Shown: piece after piece, positions 6,505-11,957 of the stretch
How positions within the stretch are numbered: position 1 is the stretch's first letter
Layout: the number at the start of each line of letters is the position of its first letter
Assembly: GCF_031844845.1 (NCBI RefSeq)
Contig: NZ_JAVRMB020000203.1
Span: 1 to 11,957, forward strand
Direction of reading: 5' to 3'
DNA length: 11,957 bases
Source: Endozoicomonas sp031844845
Lineage (GTDB): Bacteria; Pseudomonadota; Gammaproteobacteria; Pseudomonadales; Endozoicomonadaceae
Notes under the pieces: generated by a model
The model's input: the letters and a program-made list of their open reading frames with translations, nothing else
Database searches by the model: none
What the model was told of the DNA's origin: nothing
Position numbers and translations under genes: made by a program

Positions 6505-6517
6505 TACACCAACACAC

Positions 6518-7552
6518 TTAAAACGCTTCGGTATCCTTGGCTTTTTCACGAGCCATATTACGGCTGACAAGCCCTTTTTTGACCAGATTCTTCAGACACT
6601 GATCCAGCGTTTGCATGCCAAGCCCGGAACCGGTCTGAATAGCTGAATACATCTGGGCCACTTTATCTTCCCGGATCAGATTTCGAATACCGGCAGTACC
6701 CAGCATGATCTCATGGGCAGCGATACGCCCTCCACCATTTTTCTTCAACAGTGTTTGCGAGATCACAGCCTGAAGGGATTCTGACAGCATGGAGCGTACC
6801 ATGGATTTTTCTTCTGCCGGGAACACATCCACAATACGGTCAATGGTTTTCGCCGCTGAGGTGGTGTGCAGAGTTCCGAAAACCAGATGACCGGTTTCAG
6901 CGGCGGTCATGGCCAGACGGATGGTTTCCAGATCCCGCATCTCACCAACAAGAATAATATCCGGGTCTTCACGCAGCGCTGACCGGAGCGCATTACTGAA
7001 ACTGTGGGTATCCCGATGTACTTCCCGCTGGTTAACCAGACACTTTTTCGGGGTGTGGATAAATTCAATAGGGTCTTCGATGGTCAGAATATGGTGGTAC
7101 TTGGTGTCATTGATGTAATCCAGCATGGCAGCCATCGTCGTACTCTTGCCAGAACCGGTAGGACCGGTAACCAGAACCAGCCCCCTCGGCTTATCAGCAA
7201 TGGTTTTAAACACCTGCCCCATCCCCAGGTCATCCATGGTCAATACTTTACTGGGAATGGCCCGGAATACTGCGCCGGTTCCCCGGTTTTGATTAAAGGC
7301 ATTGACACGAAAACGGGCAACCCCTGGCACTTCAAAAGAGAAATCTGCTTCCAGGTGTTCTTCGAAATCTTTACGCTGCCTGTCGTTCATGATGTCATAG
7401 ATCAACCCATGAACTTTTTTCTGATCCATCGGTGGCAAGTTGATGCGACGAACATCGCCATCTATTCGAATAATTGGCGGAAGCCCTGCCGACAGATGCA
7501 GATCCGAAGCACCCTGTTTAAAGCTGAATGCCAACAGTTCCGTAATATCCAT
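6518..7552 (-). CDS. pilT: Type IV pilus twitching-motility retraction ATPase PilT
   Basis: 344 residues, the standard PilT length. PilT is a hexameric motor that depolymerises pilin subunits and powers twitching motility, DNA uptake and surface sensing. Motifs: Walker A GPTGSGKST (130-138, K136), Asp box HHILTIEDPIEFIH (153-166), Walker B DPDIILVGEMRD (196-207, E204), His box with H222 and H229, and the PilT-specific IRNLIRE segment (289-295) required for retraction. It is preceded by a strong ribosome binding site. It is transcribed divergently from yggS, with 56 bases between the two starts, and reads into pilU. pilT-pilU next to yggS-proC is conserved in Pseudomonas and many marine gammaproteobacteria. 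Confidence 0.97.
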   Translation of the reverse strand: MDITELLAFSFKQGASDLHLSAGLPPIIRIDGDVRRINLPPMDQKKVHGLIYDIMNDRQRKDFEEHLEADFSFEVPGVARFRVNAFNQNRGTGAVFRAIPSKVLTMDDLGMGQVFKTIADKPRGLVLVTGPTGSGKSTTMAAMLDYINDTKYHHILTIEDPIEFIHTPKKCLVNQREVHRDTHSFSNALRSALREDPDIILVGEMRDLETIRLAMTAAETGHLVFGTLHTTSAAKTIDRIVDVFPAEEKSMVRSMLSESLQAVISQTLLKKNGGGRIAAHEIMLGTAGIRNLIREDKVAQMYSAIQTGSGLGMQTLDQCLKNLVKKGLVSRNMAREKAKDTEAF

Positions 7553-7559
7553 TTAATAT

Positions 7560-7566
7560 CCCCCTT
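7560..7566 (-). promoter_or_regulatory. Strong ribosome binding site of pilT
   Basis: On the minus strand AAGGGGGATATTAA precedes the ATG at 7552, a clear purine-rich Shine-Dalgarno at good spacing. It fixes the pilT start at MDITELL. The 56-base gap to yggS shows no convincing sigma-70 boxes to the eye. Confidence 0.75.
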
Positions 7567-7608
7567 ACACCATGAAGCAGGTAAACTACTCAATTTATTG
7601 TCCCGGTA

Positions 7609-8319
7609 ATGTACAACCTGATGACCTTATTACAAAACCGATTTCAACGGGTTTATGACCGAATTCATCAAGCAGAACAAGCCTGTCATCGCCATGGTCA
7701 GGTTCAGCTACTGGCCGTCAGTAAAACCAGTCCGACCTCTATGGTGCGTGAAGCCTGGCACCTGGGTCAAAAACACTTTGGCGAAAGCTACCTTCAGGAA
7801 GCGCTCAGTAAAATCGACGAGCTCAATGAACTTTCAGGCATCCATTGGCATTTCATCGGCCCGATTCAGTCAAACAAAACCAGAGATATCAGCAGCCACT
7901 TTGATTGGGTTCACAGTGTCGACCGCCTGAAAATCGCCCAGAGACTGAATGACCAGCGCCCGGAAAAGCTTCCCCCATTAAATATCTGCCTGCAAGTGAA
8001 TATCAGCGAAGAGGCGACAAAATCCGGAGTCAACCTGGAAGACCTGCCCTCAGTAGTTCAGTTTATTTCCGGATTACCCAATCTGAAACTACGTGGACTG
8101 ATGGCCATTCCAGCACCCGAAACCGATCCGGAAAAACAGCGTAAACCTTTTAACACTCTGGCTAATACATTAAATGCACTTAATAAAGAGTTTTCACTGA
8201 CTATGGATACACTGTCCATGGGAATGACGGATGACCTTGAAGCCGCTATTCAGGAAGGTTCAACCATGGTTCGCATCGGCACTGCCCTGTTTGGTGCCAG
8301 AGATTACCCCGGGGAATAA
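7609..8319 (+). CDS. yggS: YggS family PLP-binding homeostasis protein
   Basis: 236 residues, normal for the YggS/PLPBP (COG0325) family. It has a TIM-barrel fold like the N-terminal domain of alanine racemase and is thought to buffer pyridoxal 5'-phosphate and affect amino-acid balance, with no known catalysis. Motifs: LLAVSKTSPTSMVREA with the PLP-binding lysine K39, HFGESYLQEALSK, IHWHFIGPIQSNK, LQVNISEEATKSG, LRGLMAIPAPE, and SMGMTDDLEAAI followed by GSTMVRIGTALFGAR at the phosphate-binding end. ATG 7609 is used; ATG 7621, four codons later, is an alternative, and neither has a strong ribosome binding site. proC begins six bases after the stop, so the two form an operon, the classic yggS-proC pairing. 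Confidence 0.95.
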   Translation: MYNLMTLLQNRFQRVYDRIHQAEQACHRHGQVQLLAVSKTSPTSMVREAWHLGQKHFGESYLQEALSKIDELNELSGIHWHFIGPIQSNKTRDISSHFDWVHSVDRLKIAQRLNDQRPEKLPPLNICLQVNISEEATKSGVNLEDLPSVVQFISGLPNLKLRGLMAIPAPETDPEKQRKPFNTLANTLNALNKEFSLTMDTLSMGMTDDLEAAIQEGSTMVRIGTALFGARDYPGE

Positions 8320-8325
8320 TCAACA

Positions 8326-9147
8326 ATGTCTGAATCAACCATTGCCTTCATTGGCGCTGGCAACATGGCCAGCAGCATTATTGGTGGCCTGATCAATAAC
8401 GGTTGGCCAACCTGCCGGCTGATGGCTACAGCGAGGACAGAAGCAACACTGTCAGGCATCCGTGGAACGTTTGATATTGAAACCACGGTGGATAACCACC
8501 TGGCCGTGAGCAAGGCTGACATCATTATGCTCTGTGTAAAGCCCCAGGTGATGAAGGCGGTTCTCACTGACTTGAGTCCATCCATAAAACCGGATGCCCT
8601 GATCATCTCAGTGGCGGCCGGTATTACCATGGCAAGTCTGCAAGTGTGGGGCGGTGAACATCTGGCCATTGTCCGGAGCATGCCAAACACACCCTCCCTG
8701 CTGCAATGTGGCGCCACGGGGTTGTTTGCTAACGCTCAGGTCAGTGCTGCCCAGAAGTCACTGGCCGATGATATCTTCAACGCCATTGGTATTGCCAAAT
8801 GGGTCGACCAGGAGTCATTGATTGACGCAGTGATTGCCGTCTCCGGCAGTGGCCCCGCCTATTACTTCCTGTTAATGGAAATTATGGAACAGGTGGGTAC
8901 CCGCCTTGGGCTTGATGCTGAAACATCACGACAGCTGACACTGCAAACGGCCCTGGGAGCTGCCAGAATGGCTCAGGAAAGCGATGCCGGTGCTGCCGAG
9001 CTTCGCCGTCGTATTACTTCTCCGAACGGTACTACAGAGCAGGCAATAAAGACTTTTCAGGAAGGAGGACTTCCAGAACTGGTAGAGAAAGCCATGAATG
9101 CGGCGGTCAGCCGGTCGATAGAACTGGCAGAAACGCTGAAAGACTAA
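8326..9147 (+). CDS. proC: Pyrroline-5-carboxylate reductase
   Basis: 273 residues, standard length. It catalyses the last step of proline synthesis, NAD(P)H-dependent reduction of 1-pyrroline-5-carboxylate to L-proline, in the cytoplasm. The N-terminal Rossmann motif IAFIGAGNMASSIIGGL (6-22) binds the nucleotide. Further family motifs are IIMLCVKPQ, VRSMPNTPSLLQCGATGL, AVSGSGPAYYFLLMEIM and the C-terminal RRRITSPNGTTEQAI, which forms the dimer and substrate site. The ATG at 8326 has GGGGAA about ten bases upstream, inside the end of yggS. All key segments are intact, so the enzyme should be functional. Confidence 0.97.
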   Translation: MSESTIAFIGAGNMASSIIGGLINNGWPTCRLMATARTEATLSGIRGTFDIETTVDNHLAVSKADIIMLCVKPQVMKAVLTDLSPSIKPDALIISVAAGITMASLQVWGGEHLAIVRSMPNTPSLLQCGATGLFANAQVSAAQKSLADDIFNAIGIAKWVDQESLIDAVIAVSGSGPAYYFLLMEIMEQVGTRLGLDAETSRQLTLQTALGAARMAQESDAGAAELRRRITSPNGTTEQAIKTFQEGGLPELVEKAMNAAVSRSIELAETLKD

Positions 9148-9170
9148 TTTTCACCCTGTTTTTCGTCCTG

Positions 9171-9203
9171 TTGACGTGCCTTGGTGAGTCTTTATTGTAT
9201 TAT
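9171..9203 (+). promoter_or_regulatory. Possible promoter region before yggT
   Basis: The 132 bases between proC and the chosen yggT start are AT-rich. TTGACG (9171-9176) is a good -35 match. Likely -10 sequences nearby are TATTAT (9198-9203, spacing 21, too long) and ATTGTA at spacing 17 (poorer match). A start of transcription in this region is plausible but the exact boxes are not settled. Confidence 0.3.
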
Positions 9204-9279
9204 GCATATAAATTATTAACTTAAGCGTAAGGGTTTTTACTGCCTTATGCCTTTACATGACGGGTATCCAATACACTCT

Positions 9280-9834
9280 ATGTCTGCACTTTCTTCGAGT
9301 CTCAGCTTTCTGATCCAAACTCTGGGTGGTTTGTATATCATGGCTGTATTGATTCGCTTTCTGCTACAACTGGTTCGGGCTGATTTTTACAATCCTATCT
9401 CCCAGGCCATTGTGAAAGCCACATCGCCCCTGCTGAAACCTCTTCGCAAAATCATACCCGGCTTTGGCGGCATTGATATTGCCTCACTGGTGCTGGCATT
9501 AATACTCCAGATAGTACTGCTCTATGTGTTATTGCTTATTGGCGGCTATTCCATTGCAGCCATCCCTTTCCCCGGGGTCCTGATCAGCAGCCTGGTGAAG
9601 CTGGGCATTGAGTTTCTGAATATTTACATGTTCAGCCTGATTGTTATTGCCATTTCCAGCTGGATTGCTCCTAACAGTGGTAACCCCGGACTGATGTTGC
9701 TCCATCAAATCACCGAGCCGCTGAGCAGTCGTATTCGTAAAGTGATCCCTCCCATTGGCGGGCTGGATTTATCCCTGATGGTGCTGGTGATCATCATCAT
9801 CACCCTGAAGAATTTTCTGGGTGCACTGGCTTAA
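9280..9834 (+). CDS. yggT: YggT family integral membrane protein
   Basis: 184 residues from the chosen ATG, near the 188 of E. coli YggT. It is an inner-membrane protein with two YGGT repeats. The first (about 33-70) contains RADFYNPISQ and PLLKPLRKIIPGFGGID. The second (about 127-166) contains SWIAPNSGNPG, PLSSRIRKVIPPIGGLD. Hydrophobic segments lie near 8-30, 67-97, 100-130 and 164-183. Its function is not well defined; E. coli YggT has been linked to osmotic and potassium stress. The frame also opens at 9247, adding 11 residues, but alignment with E. coli favours MSALSSSL at 9280. It follows proC by 132 bases. In Pseudomonas a metXW cluster usually comes next; here the order is broken by repeats. 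Confidence 0.9.
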   Translation: MSALSSSLSFLIQTLGGLYIMAVLIRFLLQLVRADFYNPISQAIVKATSPLLKPLRKIIPGFGGIDIASLVLALILQIVLLYVLLLIGGYSIAAIPFPGVLISSLVKLGIEFLNIYMFSLIVIAISSWIAPNSGNPGLMLLHQITEPLSSRIRKVIPPIGGLDLSLMVLVIIIITLKNFLGALA

Positions 9835-9851
9835 CGAACGCTGCCCGCTGT

Positions 9852-9911
9852 CCGCCTCCCGCTGCCCGAAAAAGCCAAACCCGCTTGCGCTTTACGGGCA
9901 GCGGGAGGCGG
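9852..9911. repeat. REP-like long hairpin, full copy (possible yggT terminator)
   Basis: A perfect 17-bp inverted repeat (CCGCCTCCCGCTGCCCG and its complement) flanks a 26-base centre in which AAAGC and GCTTT can pair further. It starts 17 bases after the yggT stop. The very GC-rich stem could block transcription, but no T tract follows directly. The left arm recurs at 327-350, marking it as a dispersed family. Confidence 0.8.
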
Positions 9912-9940
9912 GTAGCGAGTAGCGGGTAACGATTTTTGAA

Positions 9941-10104
9941 CTCGTTCCCACGGTCCTCCGTGGGAATGCATACGGAACCTGCTGAATGCCACAGGGCTAT
10001 CGATAGTCCGTAGTCTTAATTGCCATGAAATGCCGGAGTCTCGCGCTGGATGTTTCATTTGTGGTGGGTGCGGTATGCATTCCCACACAGAGCGTAGGAA
10101 CGAG
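9941..10104 (-). mobile_element. MITE-like element, copy B (inverse orientation to copy A)
   Basis: The reverse complement of this 164-base segment aligns with 372-574, with matching terminal inverted repeats (CTCGTTCC..., ...GTGGGAACGAG). The shared interior includes the GCATACCGCACCCACCACAA stretch, GGCAATT and GACTACGGAC. It lacks about 40 internal bases present in copy A. It has no coding capacity. Together with the hairpin at 9852-9911 and the repeat at 10234-10323 it fills most of the 567-base gene-free gap between yggT and the Fic-like gene. Confidence 0.75.
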
Positions 10105-10233
10105 ATTAAAAGGCGTCTATTCGCATTAAGGAACTGTAATTAAATAACATCCCAATCCATCACTCGCTCAGGAACGGTAACATTGTTCCATTTAGAATTT
10201 ATGACGCAAGAATTTTTCTATTTAACTCGATTC

Positions 10234-10323
10234 CCGTTCATCCTGAGCCTGTTGAAGGGTATGACTCCGAGCCCAACAATCAAGTTCGTACCAAACACCC
10301 TTCGACGAGCTCAGGGTGAACGG
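10234..10323. repeat. Dispersed inverted repeat (27-bp arms)
   Basis: The left arm is 10234-10260 (CCGTTCATCCTGAGCCTGTT...) and the right arm is 10297-10323. They are complementary at all but about four positions and separated by 36 bases. Sequences of the type TTCATCCTGAGC...GAAGGG in opposed pairs are common intergenic repeats in many bacteria. No gene is seen from 10105 to 10401. A 63-codon frame across this repeat has no independent support. Confidence 0.8.
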
Positions 10324-10401
10324 AGATTGAAATTCAAATCGGGAAATTATTTAATGACAAATCCTAAGCAGTGAGCATTAAGCACGGAGTCTTCTGTTTA
10401 T

Positions 10402-11712
10402 CTATTCCCTTGAGTGTGAACTGGATCTAAGCCCCTGAAATTTCTGCTGACCTTCACAGATCATACTTGCCAGCTGATCAACACTCCACCCATCAAAGTA
10501 GTTTGCATCTTTAATAACGGATGGGGATAGCCCATTTGACAGAAGTAATTGGTTAACCAAAAGGTAACCAATGGTTCTGGCATTGCCATCTGCAAACCAG
10601 TGGATGACTTCCAGATTACGGCACAGTTCAGCAATAACTCTGATTTTCTTATCATCCGTCTGGCAGTTACTGATTCCGGTGTTGTAGCTTTCAATATATT
10701 CTTTCACAATTTCGCTGTTTTGATTTCTGTAGATGTAACCGAAGAATTTTTCGCTTTTTCCTGGCCCGTCTATTGTCTGATCGATTCCTTTAATTCCATC
10801 CTGTTTTAATAATTCGGCTCTAATCCTTTCCTCCTTTATCATCGCCTCAAGCTCTTTCAGCCCTTCCAAAGTTGTATTGCTTTCGCGTAACTGAAAAATA
10901 ACATTTGAATTTTTATTTCTTTCACATTTTTCAAAAATGGAATAACCATGCTGATCGCAGACATTATCTATAGCAATGTAATGAAGAGACTGTATTGATT
11001 CGAAGTTGAGTACAGATATTGTATTTTGGAGAATGTAGCTCCAGCCTGCATTCATTGCAGCCATATAACCAGGCTCATCTTCATAATAGAAAGGCCCATG
11101 CTGAGTATGACAGTCATCAATGAATATCAGATATAAATCCCGTGCCTTAAAACCCGAAGTCAGGGGATGGCTGTCCAGTTGGCATTGCAGGTCTGGCAGG
11201 GAGGAGAGATAATTTTTATAGCCATTGATCAAGGCACTGGTTCTACTTAAAGGACGAAGGTCGAACCAAAAACAATCATGGTATTTGTCAGGATTTTCTT
11301 CGCATTCCCTGGTTAGCTGCTCAACTCTGCGAAGCGTATCCAGACTGTCAGGTCTTAGAATACCAGTTAAAAATTCAATAATATTAGTACAATTTTCTTT
11401 AGACAGTATAGAGGGGGTAAGATGGCACAGTACTTTTAGCGCAGAAGAACACCCTTCAGAACAGAATCCCTTAGTCGTACACAAAGACAACTTCCGCCCC
11501 TTTAAATCTTTTTGAAACGCCATAAATTCATCTTGATTATCTCGACGCGAAGCATCAGTAGAACGGAAACTAATGGCATCAAGCAGATTCTTTTCCCGAT
11601 GAGACGATTGACAGTCTCCGTTGAACCCACAGCCCCCATCCTCCGCCGGACCACTCTCTTGCTTATGGGAGTTGATTGTTAATCCCGCAAGATTGTTAAT
11701 ATTATTCAACAT
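10402..11712 (-). CDS. Fic-domain-like protein, candidate host-directed effector
   Basis: A 436-residue protein with a C-terminal Fic core (about 335-425). Residues 367-390 include NLEVIHWFADGNART then LLVNQLLLSNGLSP, matching the Fic signature HxFx(D/E)GNGRxxR with catalytic H371, acidic D375, N377 and R379. Two positions deviate: A378 for the usual Gly, and G382 where the second Arg is expected. Fic enzymes usually transfer AMP or other phosphate-containing groups to target proteins. The first 330 residues are not recognised. They are Cys-rich near the start (28-108) and contain FWFDLRPLSRTSALINGY (148-165) and a charged helix (282-304). No signal peptide or membrane segment is visible. A weak GAGAG precedes ATG 11712, and an in-frame TGA just upstream fixes the longest form. 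It has no operon partner in the window. The substrate is unknown. Confidence 0.75.
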   Translation of the reverse strand: MLNNINNLAGLTINSHKQESGPAEDGGCGFNGDCQSSHREKNLLDAISFRSTDASRRDNQDEFMAFQKDLKGRKLSLCTTKGFCSEGCSSALKVLCHLTPSILSKENCTNIIEFLTGILRPDSLDTLRRVEQLTRECEENPDKYHDCFWFDLRPLSRTSALINGYKNYLSSLPDLQCQLDSHPLTSGFKARDLYLIFIDDCHTQHGPFYYEDEPGYMAAMNAGWSYILQNTISVLNFESIQSLHYIAIDNVCDQHGYSIFEKCERNKNSNVIFQLRESNTTLEGLKELEAMIKEERIRAELLKQDGIKGIDQTIDGPGKSEKFFGYIYRNQNSEIVKEYIESYNTGISNCQTDDKKIRVIAELCRNLEVIHWFADGNARTIGYLLVNQLLLSNGLSPSVIKDANYFDGWSVDQLASMICEGQQKFQGLRSSSHSRE

Positions 11713-11812
11713 GGGTATCTCTCAATCATTAGCTCCTTGAATCAAGGTAAATACAATTTTTCCTACTTACTTGGACCGATGGATCATAAATTAGTTCCAA
11801 ATCCAGATAAAC

Positions 11813-11886
11813 TATAGCCTGAATCCGTAGCTTCATAGCAGATGGATTCCGTTACATCCCTTGCTACACTTAGCTTGCAGGCTATA
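11813..11886. promoter_or_regulatory. Nested inverted repeat upstream of the Fic-like gene
   Basis: TATAGCCTG (11813-11821) pairs exactly with CAGGCTATA (11878-11886). Inside it GTAGC (11827-11831) pairs with GCTAC (11863-11867), and GAATCC/GGATTC offers a competing pairing. The element lies about 100 bases upstream of the gene start on the minus strand. It could be a structured 5' leader, an operator or the remains of a repeat; no riboswitch class was recognised. Confidence 0.35.
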
Positions 11887-11903
11887 AATAGTGATTTCTT
11901 TTT

Positions 11904-11925
11904 TGCACCTACTGAGTGCATTTTT
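11904..11925 (+). terminator. Weak hairpin with T tract
   Basis: TGCAC and GTGCA form a 5-bp stem with a 7-base loop, followed by TTTTT. It would act on the plus strand, but no plus-strand gene ends nearby in the window, so it may be fortuitous. Confidence 0.25.
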
Positions 11926-11957
11926 GGATAATCAAAAAAACAGCATTTTTCATGGAT

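Noticed and set aside
6505..6570. Longer pilU N terminus starting at 6570
   Set aside because: It would overlap the pilT end and adds 22 residues not found in PilU; MDIKKLLKLV at 6504 matches the family start.
7004..7609. 201-codon plus-strand frame opposite pilT
   Set aside because: It is antisense to a clearly conserved gene and its translation looks like no known protein.
9247..9279. Upstream start of yggT at 9247
   Set aside because: It adds 11 residues without family support; alignment with E. coli YggT begins at MSALSSSL.
9831..10088. 85-codon minus-strand frame after yggT
   Set aside because: It is made entirely of the REP-like hairpin and MITE copy B.
1..11957. CRISPR array, tRNA or rRNA genes
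   Set aside because: No regularly spaced direct repeats of CRISPR type and no tRNA or rRNA signature sequences were found on either strand by eye.

Overview
The window looks like a chromosomal segment of a gammaproteobacterium. The conserved backbone reads tonB-like (3' end only), yqgE/algH, ruvX, pilU and pilT (opposite strand), yggS, proC, yggT. This is the familiar Pseudomonas/Oceanospirillales order for these genes. Inserted into it are host-interaction-type genes and many dispersed inverted repeats, which points to an animal-associated lineage such as Endozoicomonas or Ca. Endonucleobacter. That assignment is inference from gene content, not proof.

Layout: 3-323 is the C-terminal domain of a TonB protein. 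324-668 has no gene and holds a partial REP-like sequence and a MITE-like element (372-574). 669-1710 holds yqgE and ruvX. 1711-5379 is an AT-richer insertion between ruvX and pilU. It contains a 498-residue protein with two BIR-like zinc modules and a C-terminal RING finger, i.e. the architecture of a eukaryotic inhibitor of apoptosis (IAP). It then holds a frameshifted partial copy of ruvX (3485-3777) and a 463-residue orphan protein with internal tandem repeats. 5380-7552 (minus strand) is the pilT-pilU operon encoding the type IV pilus retraction ATPases. 7609-9834 is yggS-proC followed by yggT. 9835-10401 is gene-free and packed with three kinds of inverted repeat, including a second MITE copy in opposite orientation. 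10402-11712 (minus strand) encodes a 436-residue protein with a C-terminal Fic-like domain. 11713-11957 is its upstream region, with a nested inverted repeat.

The backbone genes perform ordinary functions: energy transduction, RNA/DNA housekeeping, twitching motility, PLP homeostasis and proline synthesis. The accessory genes look like a small set of candidate host-directed proteins: an IAP/E3-ligase mimic, a Fic enzyme and a repeat-rich orphan. The most notable signal is the IAP-like gene sitting between an intact ruvX and a duplicated, decayed 3' piece of ruvX. That arrangement records how the gene entered the locus.
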